A program made the position numbers and the translations under genes. 64,000 nucleotides of DNA, taken from positions 1,488,001-1,552,000 of the forward strand of contig JAMXDE010000015.1 of the NCBI GenBank assembly GCA_026770025.1. The letters are read 5' to 3'. The notes beneath the pieces were generated by a model. That model saw nothing but the letters and a program-made list of their open reading frames with translations. It had not been told where the DNA came from and ran no database searches. Below are positions 1-9,451 of the stretch, one piece after another. This stretch comes from Craspedostauros australis (Eukaryota > Bacillariophyta > Bacillariophyceae > Mastogloiales > Achnanthaceae). Position 1 is the stretch's first letter, and the number at the start of each line of letters is the position of its first letter.

Positions 1-3000
1 GTCGCTTCTGCTCTGCCTCGGCCGCTTGTCGCTTGGCCTCCTCCAAAACCGCGGCCGCAGCCACCGCCTTCTTTTGCGCGCTCTGCATCTCGGCTTGCCG
101 CCGTTCTTCTCGCATTTCCTCCGCCAGCCTCTCCATTTCCGCGGTCTTTGCTTCGGCTTCCTTCTTCCTTGCTGCCTTTTCTACTTCGCGCTTTCGTGAC
201 TCCTCGGCAAGTCGGGCTTCTTCCGCGGCTCTGGCTTCGGCCTCCCTTTGCTTCTCGATGCGCGTTTGGGCAAGGCGCTCCGTCTTCATGGCGACGCGAG
301 CTGCCTCCGTCGCCTTCGCGCGTTCTCTTGCATCCTCAGTATTCTTGGCGAGCAGCTGCGCACGTTTCTCCCGCTCGGCCTTCTTCCTTTTCATCTCCCG
401 GGCCTTCTCCACGAGCTTCTTGCGCTCTTCCCGCTGCCGTGCCTCGTCACGCTTGGTCTTGGCCGCTGCTTCCTTCTCTGCCTCCTGCCGTTTCCTTTCG
501 GCCGCTGCCTTTTTCGTGCGTTCTTCTCGCTTGATGCGTTTCTCGGCAGCCTCCTGTCGGATCAGCATGAGTTTCTTCTCCTGCGCCGATGTCGGCGTAT
601 CCAGCTTTGCGCTTCGTGTGGAGGAAGGACGGCTGTCTCCGCTGCCTGGGACTCGACGGGGAGACGAAGCACGCGCCGTTTGCGATTTCGTGGAATCTTG
701 AGCGGGGTCACCACCAGCTGACATGTTCGTTTGAATTGGATCGGGCCTTGCCCTCGTCGATCCTAGTGGTGGGGCCATCGGCGACCTCGACCTGTCACGA
801 TACGGGGACGAATCTGACGAACGCAGCGATTTCTCGAAGCTCAATGTGCGCGCTCGAGAACCCAAGCCATCCGCTTCGTATGGTGACAGCCTGGATTTGG
901 TGGGACTCATGTACCTTGGTGGTGATGGCGATTGCGAAGGTTCAGCAGCCGACGACGACTGCTTGGTTGCATCGGTTTTTGGCTCACCGGAGGTTGGCTC
1001 CGTCTGTTTGGACGAGGACGGTTGCTCATCTTGGGGCTTGAGTTCCTCTGCGGGTGTCACTTTTGCCGATGGATCATCCTCATGAGGCTTCTCGCTGGAA
1101 ATGACATGGTCTTCATTCACAATTTCAGCGGGCACGGTTGCAGTCGACATTGCAGCGTCGATTGCAGGCTCCGTCGTGGCAGACGCCTTCGCAGAAGCGG
1201 TCTCGCTTTCAGTAGGCGAATGTTGTGCGGGTTCCTTGGTGTCTGTGGCACGCCGGAACTTGGGAACCGGTGGTTTGCGCTTGCTGCGCGCAGCTGGATC
1301 CGGTTGGGTAGGCGTGACCTTCTTGGGACGCTGTCCTGTGTGACGCGGCACAGGTGCTTTCCTTCGGTTGGCACCCATGGGGAGTCGCGACGAGGATGAT
1401 GCTGCCGTGCTTCGCTTGGCGTTGACGGAGCGTTTCTTGGGTGCAGTGACCTTCTTTCCGGGCGTGGACAAATCCAGCCGCTGTTTGACCTGCGTTAGAT
1501 GCCTGCGTCGGAATGGCTCGGCGTTTTCGGGACCGATGGAGGCTTCGCCGATGGCAGGTGAATCCATGCCGTTGACGGATGATGCCATGGGACTGTCGGA
1601 TACAGTCTTCGCGCGTGGGTGGCCTGTGGATTTGGACTTGATCTCGATGGGGACCGGACGAGGACTGCTGCTGTCGCCGCGTTGCTCACGAGATGCCGAT
1701 GATGGTGCAAATCGAGGGCGGATGATTCTGGAAGGAAAGGTGGAGCCGACGGATGGCATTGGCTGTCCGGACCTTGTCGGACTGGGCTGTCTGCCGGATT
1801 TGGATTTGATCTGCGACATCGTCGCCGTGGTCTTCTTCTTTTCCAGCTCCTGCCGACGCACGTGCACTTGCTCCTGATGAAACAGCCGTTCCTGCCTGGC
1901 GGCCTCCGCTGTATCGCGTTGCATGCGCTGCTTTTCCTCCGCGGAGGGCGATGCCACAATTCCCATTGCCTCTTGCACCGCAGCGTTGTCCGCACATGGA
2001 TGTGGATACGACGAGGATTGGTACAGTGGAAAGTAGACGCCGATTTTGCCCGCGTCTCCAATTTTGCTCTCATCTTCTGGCGCTGCTGCTTCCTCGCGTT
2101 CGATGTCCGCCTGAATATCCAGACAAAGCACCGCGAGTCCGCCGAGCCCTCCGAATACCGAATACGGTCGATTGGGAATCTCGAGGAGCGAAGACAGATG
2201 ATCGGCGGCATAATGTAGGTAGTACATGGCCCGTTGCTTCCAGAGCATGGCATCGTCCATCTGGTTGGCTTGAAGGACGTGCGACAAGGCGAGGAAGACG
2301 TAGGCGTTGCCCGTGATGCCGTATCCCAGACCGATGCCCTTCGTGAGCAAGCCACGTTTCCATACCACAGCATGCGCGAGTTTGGCGGCCTGCTGGATGT
2401 ACTCCGTCTGGCACGACTCGTACACCTGCGAGGCTCGCAGCAGCAGCAAGCAATAGCCCGGTGCACCGTGGGACCATTCCACCAGGCGATCCGGGACTGT
2501 GGAGTTGAGGGTCGGTTTCAAGTTCCCGGACTCCTTGTAGACCTGGGTGGACAAGGAGTCGATGGCAAGCCGGATCATGTCGAACGCTCGTGGCAGCTGC
2601 TTGTCGAGCTCCTTCCATTCGTCGCTGGTCATTCCCAGGATCGTGTGTAGGATGCCGACGGTGCCGTGCACTGTGCCGAGGAAGAACTTGGGCGTGTTGC
2701 GTGGCGAGGTGAGGCCAGCGGTGGGCGTGGAACCTTCCCACACCAACTCGACGCTGGATGATTTGGATCGTGCGGTGGCAAAGCCAGTCGTGAGCAAATA
2801 TCTGGCCTGCGCCACAAAGAATGCGGTTCCGTATGCTGGATCCTGCAGTTCCTGGCGCAGCAAGAGGATGGCCTGCAGAGCGCCAGCACGTCCCGACAGC
2901 ATGTCGTTCGGTGGCATCGATGACTGTCGCTGCCGCGATGACATCGATGATGATGACCCTTTCCTGGAGGATGGTATTGGGCAGGATGCCTCGAGCATGT

Positions 3001-3778
3001 TCAAGACTTCGTCCGCAACGCTTCGCGCGCGGTCCACCTTCCTCAAACGCACGTAGCAGGCAACCATCATACATCTGGGACCGACCCATTCCGATTGGAG
3101 CAAGCTGACGTGATGCCTGAGGCGCTTGTTGTTGCTCCCGCTCGATGACCGGCGTTTGGTGCTGTTGGTGGCATTCGTGTTGTGCGTGGCGGTCGAGGAG
3201 ACGGAAGAAGCTGATGATTTGGTGGCAGACCGGCCTCGCAGCATCGGCGGCGGAGACGCGAGGTTCCTCGCCGTGCTGGGCTGGAAGATGAGGGCGTTGG
3301 ATTGGCAGAAGTCCGCCGCGTTGCGCGCCGATTCCAGAGCCTGCTGGATGTACTTCTTGTGATTGAGACTGGCGCCATCCTTGAGCATCAAGCGATCGCC
3401 CAGCTTCATGGTGAGGAAGCTGGTGATGCCGATCCCGCCATGGTAGATGTCTCCGAAGTGATTGCCGGCGGCGTGAACCCTGGCAGTGCACTGCGTGTAG
3501 TATTCCCTGGCCATGTTGGTCCACTTCTCCTTGTTGCGCGACATGTCCTGCAGGTAGTGCTTCTTCTGGAAGGCGTCCAGATCGAGTTCCGGTGGCAGCG
3601 GAAAGAACCGCTCGCTGGGTGGCCTCGCCAACGAGGATCCTTGCGTGACGATGGCCCCTCCGGCTGTGGCAACCGACAGCGTGGACGATGACCCCGATCT
3701 GCTGTGGCCATGACCTCGCTTGGATCGCAACTCCGCCTGGGCCCGCGACGATGTCCGAGGTCTCGATCCGACCATCAT
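1..3778 (-). CDS. LanC-like (LANCL) protein without zinc ligands, with a long coiled-coil C-terminal tail (3' end beyond window)
   Basis: The first in-frame ATG after a stop is at 3778, and the frame then stays open to the left edge (at least 1259 residues, C-terminus missing). The first ~590 residues show the six double-glycine helical repeats of the LanC alpha/alpha toroid: GGIGITSF, GRAGALQAI, HGTVGILHT, WSHGAPGY, GYGITGNAY and FGGLGGLAV. In LANCL proteins the fourth and fifth repeats carry the zinc ligands, as WCHG and LCHG. Here they read WSHG (residues 435-438) and LGYG (484-487), so both Cys and the His are replaced. The toroid is followed by ~450 residues of Ser/Pro/Lys-rich, apparently disordered sequence and then a Lys/Arg/Glu/Ala-rich coiled coil (EEARQREERKK type) resembling MAP7 or caldesmon tails. 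LANCL proteins bind glutathione or add it to dehydrated residues; this one is inferred to be a non-catalytic scaffold. No introns were seen. Family assignment is firm; function is inferred. Confidence 0.8.
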   Translation of the reverse strand, partial: MMVGSRPRTSSRAQAELRSKRGHGHSRSGSSSTLSVATAGGAIVTQGSSLARPPSERFFPLPPELDLDAFQKKHYLQDMSRNKEKWTNMAREYYTQCTARVHAAGNHFGDIYHGGIGITSFLTMKLGDRLMLKDGASLNHKKYIQQALESARNAADFCQSNALIFQPSTARNLASPPPMLRGRSATKSSASSVSSTATHNTNATNSTKRRSSSGSNNKRLRHHVSLLQSEWVGPRCMMVACYVRLRKVDRARSVADEVLNMLEASCPIPSSRKGSSSSMSSRQRQSSMPPNDMLSGRAGALQAILLLRQELQDPAYGTAFFVAQARYLLTTGFATARSKSSSVELVWEGSTPTAGLTSPRNTPKFFLGTVHGTVGILHTILGMTSDEWKELDKQLPRAFDMIRLAIDSLSTQVYKESGNLKPTLNSTVPDRLVEWSHGAPGYCLLLLRASQVYESCQTEYIQQAAKLAHAVVWKRGLLTKGIGLGYGITGNAYVFLALSHVLQANQMDDAMLWKQRAMYYLHYAADHLSSLLEIPNRPYSVFGGLGGLAVLCLDIQADIEREEAAAPEDESKIGDAGKIGVYFPLYQSSSYPHPCADNAAVQEAMGIVASPSAEEKQRMQRDTAEAARQERLFHQEQVHVRRQELEKKKTTATMSQIKSKSGRQPSPTRSGQPMPSVGSTFPSRIIRPRFAPSSASREQRGDSSSPRPVPIEIKSKSTGHPRAKTVSDSPMASSVNGMDSPAIGEASIGPENAEPFRRRHLTQVKQRLDLSTPGKKVTAPKKRSVNAKRSTAASSSSRLPMGANRRKAPVPRHTGQRPKKVTPTQPDPAARSKRKPPVPKFRRATDTKEPAQHSPTESETASAKASATTEPAIDAAMSTATVPAEIVNEDHVISSEKPHEDDPSAKVTPAEELKPQDEQPSSSKQTEPTSGEPKTDATKQSSSAAEPSQSPSPPRYMSPTKSRLSPYEADGLGSRARTLSFEKSLRSSDSSPYRDRSRSPMAPPLGSTRARPDPIQTNMSAGGDPAQDSTKSQTARASSPRRVPGSGDSRPSSTRSAKLDTPTSAQEKKLMLIRQEAAEKRIKREERTKKAAAERKRQEAEKEAAAKTKRDEARQREERKKLVEKAREMKRKKAEREKRAQLLAKNTEDARERAKATEAARVAMKTERLAQTRIEKQREAEARAAEEARLAEESRKREVEKAARKKEAEAKTAEMERLAEEMREERRQAEMQSAQKKAVAAAAVLEEAKRQAAEAEQKR

Positions 3779-4796
3779 CTTGGATACGACAACACCGCCT
3801 GCGTCTGCGGCGTTTGGATGGGAGGGAATTCGAGTGGGAGAGGCGCGAAAGTGTGCTCTGCTGATGATCTTCTGTGCTTGTCTCACTCAACTCAACTCGA
3901 CTCAACTCAACTCTGATCTGCTCTGTTCGCTCGTTCAAGCCAACTGGGATGACTGAATTTGTTGAAAGTCACGGATGGGAGGAATGGTGAGGACTTCGAC
4001 AGCACCTCGATGGATCGATCCGTTCTCTGCGCCTGCCGAGAATCTGATGCTGCTGCCCAGATGGAATGCAAGTGTGCTCCGCTGCGGATGGACGCAAGAT
4101 GGCTGCGATACTCCACAAGATGCCTTCTCCGACTGTCGAGATGGCCGAAGCTGAAGCCTCTCCTGAGTCACGAACGACGGCGGAATTGGATTTTGGACAG
4201 AGATCTTTGCGAACAGAGATGGTCCTCTGTTCCGGTGGACGGCCAGCTGCGTTGTTTCTATTGTCGATAACGATGTCGATGATGATGCGATGCCGATGAT
4301 CTGGTGGTCGTCCAATGTGCTCCTTCACCTGCCTTGCTCTCTTGTGGAGTGCTCTTGCCACCTGCTCTATTATAAGTCGTTGCATGCAACGTGTGGTTCC
4401 TCCACGCGTACGCTGTGATACTCCGCGTGAGTGTTTGGCACACAGAGAGTAATTGTGACTTCAACAGATTTGTGTTGAATCGAGGTGCGCCGATTATTGT
4501 TGGATGCAGATGCGCCTGTGCGAGCTTTTCGGTTTTGAACGAGCGCCAATTTTCGATCTGTCACAGCTAATATCTTCGAAGGCGGGATCGGGAGAAATAT
4601 TTCGCACCGAACACTGGCGCGGATGGTCGATCGTATTCGAACCGTTCGAGTTCAACTTAACGGTCACTTTTCGTTTGGTGCGACTGGTTTGGATCGTGTG
4701 GAGATGGTTGGTCGTAGGATAATCCATCGAGACTAGTCATACGAGAAGAACCAGACTCTACAATGTTCAACTCGTTGTATTGGTAGATATGAGAAC
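3779..4796. other. Intergenic spacer between two minus-strand genes
   Basis: No convincing gene is seen. The stretch should hold the promoter and 5' UTR of the LanC-like gene and the 3' UTR of the GT25 gene. On the minus strand just upstream of the LanC-like start, at about 3888-3917, there is a run of the pentamer GTTGA/GAGTT. A CTTATAATAG sequence on the minus strand at about 4365-4375 is a possible TATA-like element, but it lies ~590 bases from the start codon. Confidence 0.5.
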
Positions 4797-7700
4797 TTAC
4801 GATTTGTTGTTGCCGCTGTACGCAATGTCCGTGTCCTTCTTGCGCCAATTCTGACCTCGGTGACGACCTCCACCGGACATCTGGCCATCGATGGCGGCAG
4901 CTGACGAGGCATACAGCTTCTGCGAGCACAGCGGGGTCAGCGCCGCGAATGCTCGGAAGCGGAAGAACGAGGCCAGCTCCTTGCGTGGTGGCAGCTTCAG
5001 CTCGGACCGCGCCGCCAGCGACGAGCCGACGCCGATCTTGTACCCGTACATGTTGTCCCAGTTCGCGGACATCTTCAGCCCGATCCAGCTGTCGACGGGG
5101 CCGCGGATTGGCAGGCAGCTCAGCAGGTGCCTCGCACCCTCCAAGCTCACCACGTATCCCGTCAGGTACCAGACGGAGGTCGGGATCCCAAGTTGCTCGG
5201 AGTACGGCACGATCGGCGCCGTCTTGGGGCGTCCGTAGCCTAGCGAGCAGAAGTGGAAATCTCGCGGCAGCTCCCGCAGCAGCTCTTGCAGTCGGTCGGT
5301 GAATCGGTCCACCATCATGGCGTCGTCCTCCAAAATCACGCACACTGGCTGCGGCGCCATCGCTTCGTTTGCGAAGAACGTGGCCTGTCCGCTGGCGTAT
5401 CCACCAATTCCCAGTTCACCTGCGATCTTGCGCCGGAGCCTCGTTGTGTCGGCCGTTGCAGCATTGCTACCACGGGCCTCGCTGCCTTCTTTCTCCCCAT
5501 GTTCCTTCGTAGAATCGGTTTCCACGAGCAGCGCTTCCAAACATGCTTGCGCGCTCTGCCACGACTTCAGGTGCGACAGAGCGCATGCTTTCTCCGTCGG
5601 GCTGATGCGCACCTCGTGATCCGTGGCGGGAGCATTCGTATCGAACGCTCGCAAATCGTTGGGCCGCCACTGGGGACGGACTAAGGCGTTCAAGCCGGAC
5701 AGAGATCCGATCAGATTCACCATCCTCATCTCGGCTTGTACCATCGAACCTCGACCATCGACGGCGTAGGCTTGCACGGAAGGAACGACACTATCCACGG
5801 AGGAGCCGGACGCATCGGCCAGTGCTCTCGTCACCATCACCTTCTCTTGCATTGCTTGCGTCATGAATAATGCCATGCGATCCTTCCTCCGTTCCAAATT
5901 GATCACGCGAACGGTCGGTCGGTCCATCAGCAGGGCCATGGTGGATGCCCAACCTCGATTCGACGCAAGATTAGCGGGTGCAATTGCGTTGTCCAACGAC
6001 AAAGCATGCTGAACGATGCGTGACAGATTCTCACCATCCGAGCAGCTTGCGCAGCACCATGCAGCCCAGCACAACAGTCCAAGTCGGGCGGTCGATTCAT
6101 CAGGCCCCTTCCTTTGTGTCATTTGAATCGCGAATGTGGAGAGCCGCGTGATGATGCTTTGCTTCGACGATGGGCACAAATGATTGGCCATTGTGATGGA
6201 TGCATCGCCATTTGTTGTGTACCGGTAGTATGTCTCCATCTGCCGGATGTGCAGCTGCTGTATGGCATTGGAACATGCGAGCAGGGCCGCCATGCGCTTA
6301 TTGTCACCGACGTCGTCCTTCGACTCTGCGAAGATGGATTCCATCACTTCTTGAATCCATCCGAGGTTGCCGCTCAGGATGTATGCAAGTTGCAACGTCC
6401 ACGAAAGCATGCCATCGCTTTGCCTCGAATCTACAGCGTGCAGGGTGGACGAAGCGATAGAAACGATCTCCTTTGCGAGGACACTGGTCGGTCGTCTTTC
6501 CTGTGCAGGAAATAGCCACGGAAGTTTGTGTTGCAAACGTTCCAAGGCTGCAAGTTCGATGCACGCGAGGACGCGAACACGCTCGTTGCCGTGATGCTGC
6601 CGAACTCTGTTGATCTCCGCGACGGTTTCCGTGGCAAGGACGAGCATCCGGACAGTAGCTTCTGGCGGCGACGTCGACGTCGACTTGGGAGTGTTGTGTG
6701 TCAGAGTTGCACGGAACCAATCGTCTCCTCTTGATACCATTGGTGGGGACAGCATGGCTTCCAAAATGCAAAAGCTCATCACAGGCGGCCTTCTGCAGCA
6801 TGCTGGGATGTCTTCCGTTGTGGTGGAATCTTCGGGGTTGAAGGATGTCGCATTCGCACTGATGTATTCCAGTACGAGCCTTGCTGCCTGGTCGTAATCG
6901 CCGCGCTGCAGGTACATTTTAATGACCAAATGCACCAAAATGCACCGCTCCACCAGCGCTGCGAGCCGCGCTGCGTACTTCACGGGGATGACTTCCAGCC
7001 GTGAACCAGGCCCATCCTTGTCTTGGTCTGACTTCGATTGGGCTGACGGTGATTCTGGACCATTGGTATCGCCATTATTGCCAATCGAGTCTTCCGTTGC
7101 TGTGCCTGATTTGTCGAAATCATCAAATTGGGTCGAGGCATTGCTGGCGCGATCGTGCGATGGCCAAACGTGCACAATCTCGCCATGCAATGACGACACG
7201 AGCTCCTGCGCGAGGTGGGAGCAACCGTGATCAGCACGGCCAGGTTGTGATTGAGCTTGCGCCCATTCCATGATGGACGGCGGTTCCAAGTCCTTCACAT
7301 CCTGGTCCATTTCGAGCGTCAGTTCCCATATGTGGGTGGGTTGATCCGATGCGGTTGGGGGTTTGAGCGTATCCAAGAAGGAGATGACATGGAAGATGTC
7401 ATCGCTGATCTGCTTGGTGGGGTGCCGAGGCATTCTGGCGTTCTTCGGTTGGGCTGCATCCCAGAAACAGGGGAAGAAGTCTTTGCTCATGAAGGGAAAG
7501 TACCGAAACTGATCTCTTTGCACGAGACCTTTGCTTGCAGCGTGTGTGTTCGATCGTTGCTCGCTCTCTGCCCTGTCATTATTTTCCATGCAGACGATAT
7601 CCTTGATCCTTGTTGCATCCTTTAGCAGACGCAGCATGTCGCCCCAAAGTTGCAGCTTCGGAAGAGGGCGCCACAAATGGGTTGGTTGGTGCAAGATAGC

Positions 7701-8813
7701 ATTGTTGCCGTCGTTGATACCGTTGTTGCTATCGATTTCGGCATGACCAGTGTTTTGAATCGAATCTTGATTGGTGTGCTGCTGGGTGGAGTTCGCGGGA
7801 TGTTGGGATGCAGCATTCACGTCCGCGTCTGGCTTTGCGACGATCTCCATCTTCTCCAATTTCCAGAGAGCAACTCCCAAACGCTGCAATGCTTCCACTG
7901 ATCTTTGTTGCAGAATGCGGTCGAGGCTGTTCTCAGCCTTTGATGTCTCTGTGCCTTTGCCGGCATCAACCAGAGCTGTTGGCTCGGCTGGAAGCTTGCG
8001 TTTGCGGTTGCTGGAATGATGCGATTTACATGAGTCGTATGGTTGATGCGGAGTTCCATCCAATCTGCCATGATTTGCACCAGCGCCAGTATCGGCGCCG
8101 TCGTCGTCGCTATCATCGTCGGAAGAGAATTGAAACATGTGGTCCTCGATGGAGCCAGCGGGTCGATTGTTCTGCTTCGATCCTGCCAGATTCGATGCTT
8201 TTCGCTTCGCTCCCGCTTGCTTTGGGCCGGGCTCGCCTTCACCTGCGTTGGCTTCTTCAGTCCTCTTGGCCTTGCTTTCCTTTTCTATTTGCAGATCCAC
8301 CTCATCCATGTTTGCTTCGTGACCATCAGCATCACCATTTGTGCCAATATCATCATCATCACCATCATCATCTGATGAGAAAGATAGGCAAAACTCATTC
8401 GAATCGTTGTTGCGCGTGCCTCTGGGCGCCGTGAACTCATTATGAACTTTGGGAGCTGGGACAGTGGCGCTCGATCGATCGCGAAGAGCTGCTGCAGCGC
8501 TAGCAGTGACTGACTGTCCATTCGCTGCACTTGGATTGCTCTCCAGCGCCTTGACTCTGACCTTGCATTCCTCCAGCTCCGCCTGGTAGCCTCTGGCACG
8601 GTCTTTCCACTTCTGCACGTCGTAGTCCAAGTTCTCCTGCAGGGCCTGGAAGTACTTGAGCACGGACTTGTTGGATTTCAGAAGCTTCACAAGCGAAGCA
8701 GGCGGCGGCGGCGGTGGCTTTGGCTTCTTCGTCGTGCTCTGTTTCGTGCCGCTCCCAATACTGTTCCGTGGGCGCTTCCTCGAACGCCGCGCTGCTGTGG
8801 CTGGCGGCGCCAT
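4797..8813 (-). CDS. Large protein with C-terminal GT25 glycosyltransferase domain and a nuclear-looking N-terminal half
   Basis: This is a single open frame of 1338 residues with an ATG at 8813. The C-terminal third (about 965-1310) fits glycosyltransferase family 25 (LPS/collagen galactosyltransferase type): VINLERRKDRM at ~969, the ACALSHLKSW block at ~1076, VILEDDAMM at ~1160 with the acidic nucleotide-sugar/metal motif, and LTGYVVSLEGARHLL near 1215. The rest is unlike a usual GT25 protein. The N-terminus is basic and Pro-rich (RRSRKRPRN, TTKKPKPPPPPP), with no signal peptide or membrane segment. A short coiled coil follows (about 55-90), then acidic patches (FSSDDDGDDDD) and ~550 residues of helical, TPR-like sequence around LQRGDYDQAARLVLEYI. 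I do not recognise that middle region. A nuclear or cytosolic location is inferred from the basic head. It could be a true fusion or two genes merged by an unseen splice. The GT25 call is firm; its substrate is unknown. Confidence 0.8.
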   Translation of the reverse strand: MAPPATAARRSRKRPRNSIGSGTKQSTTKKPKPPPPPPASLVKLLKSNKSVLKYFQALQENLDYDVQKWKDRARGYQAELEECKVRVKALESNPSAANGQSVTASAAAALRDRSSATVPAPKVHNEFTAPRGTRNNDSNEFCLSFSSDDDGDDDDIGTNGDADGHEANMDEVDLQIEKESKAKRTEEANAGEGEPGPKQAGAKRKASNLAGSKQNNRPAGSIEDHMFQFSSDDDSDDDGADTGAGANHGRLDGTPHQPYDSCKSHHSSNRKRKLPAEPTALVDAGKGTETSKAENSLDRILQQRSVEALQRLGVALWKLEKMEIVAKPDADVNAASQHPANSTQQHTNQDSIQNTGHAEIDSNNGINDGNNAILHQPTHLWRPLPKLQLWGDMLRLLKDATRIKDIVCMENNDRAESEQRSNTHAASKGLVQRDQFRYFPFMSKDFFPCFWDAAQPKNARMPRHPTKQISDDIFHVISFLDTLKPPTASDQPTHIWELTLEMDQDVKDLEPPSIMEWAQAQSQPGRADHGCSHLAQELVSSLHGEIVHVWPSHDRASNASTQFDDFDKSGTATEDSIGNNGDTNGPESPSAQSKSDQDKDGPGSRLEVIPVKYAARLAALVERCILVHLVIKMYLQRGDYDQAARLVLEYISANATSFNPEDSTTTEDIPACCRRPPVMSFCILEAMLSPPMVSRGDDWFRATLTHNTPKSTSTSPPEATVRMLVLATETVAEINRVRQHHGNERVRVLACIELAALERLQHKLPWLFPAQERRPTSVLAKEIVSIASSTLHAVDSRQSDGMLSWTLQLAYILSGNLGWIQEVMESIFAESKDDVGDNKRMAALLACSNAIQQLHIRQMETYYRYTTNGDASITMANHLCPSSKQSIITRLSTFAIQMTQRKGPDESTARLGLLCWAAWCCASCSDGENLSRIVQHALSLDNAIAPANLASNRGWASTMALLMDRPTVRVINLERRKDRMALFMTQAMQEKVMVTRALADASGSSVDSVVPSVQAYAVDGRGSMVQAEMRMVNLIGSLSGLNALVRPQWRPNDLRAFDTNAPATDHEVRISPTEKACALSHLKSWQSAQACLEALLVETDSTKEHGEKEGSEARGSNAATADTTRLRRKIAGELGIGGYASGQATFFANEAMAPQPVCVILEDDAMMVDRFTDRLQELLRELPRDFHFCSLGYGRPKTAPIVPYSEQLGIPTSVWYLTGYVVSLEGARHLLSCLPIRGPVDSWIGLKMSANWDNMYGYKIGVGSSLAARSELKLPPRKELASFFRFRAFAALTPLCSQKLYASSAAAIDGQMSGGGRHRGQNWRKKDTDIAYSGNNKS

Positions 8814-9451
8814 GCTGCACCAGAGACGTCGATCTCGATCTCAATGTTCCTGCGAGTGCACCGTACGAGGAGAGTGGGACAACCTGATGATCTGCTTGTG
8901 TTGATGAACTTGACATGATGGGAAGCGACGTGTTGTTTCCGCTTGAATCCTTGTGCGGGTGCAATGGGTGGTCACGATGGCGTCGTTGATGTCTGCTTCT
9001 GCCAATAAAATATCAATTTGCGAAATTGTTGGAGAAATTGATGTGTTCGGATTGAACAGCCTGAACTGCCAGATGGACTCGTACGACTAAAGAGTCTGAC
9101 AAAAAGGCTATTCTGACGATCGTTGGAGAAGATCTTTATGATTCAGGAACCTTCAGGAACCTTCATGGGTCGACGAGAACATGTTGCGATTCCGCCTTCT
9201 GTGGGCGGATTCTGATGCGGCAGTACCATCAATCGTGGAATCTTACTGGAGAGATGAGACTTTGCGATCGCAACTCCAATGCATTTGTACGGTGGTTTAC
9301 GACGGAACCATGCGAGGGGTGGCTATGATCGGGCATGTTGAGCATCACTATCGCCACCTTTCACATCACATGAGTGCATCTCTCATAAAGAAAACGAAGA
9401 GCAAGAGCAACAAACCCAATCGCAACAGCAACAACCACAGCCCAAAATCTC
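8814..9451. promoter_or_regulatory. Divergent intergenic region (GT25 gene / methyltransferase gene)
   Basis: The two flanking genes point away from each other, so this 638-base stretch should contain both promoters. No clear TATA box is seen. The part nearest the methyltransferase (about 9385-9445) is A/C-rich with AACAACAACC-like runs, as in other 5' UTRs of this window. A short direct repeat (TTCAGGAACC twice) lies near 9143-9162. Confidence 0.45.

Noticed and set aside
2070-3938. 622-codon minus-strand frame over the LanC-like gene
   Set aside because: Its translation is rich in His, Gln and Arg without motifs. The frame beginning at 3778 carries all six LanC repeats.
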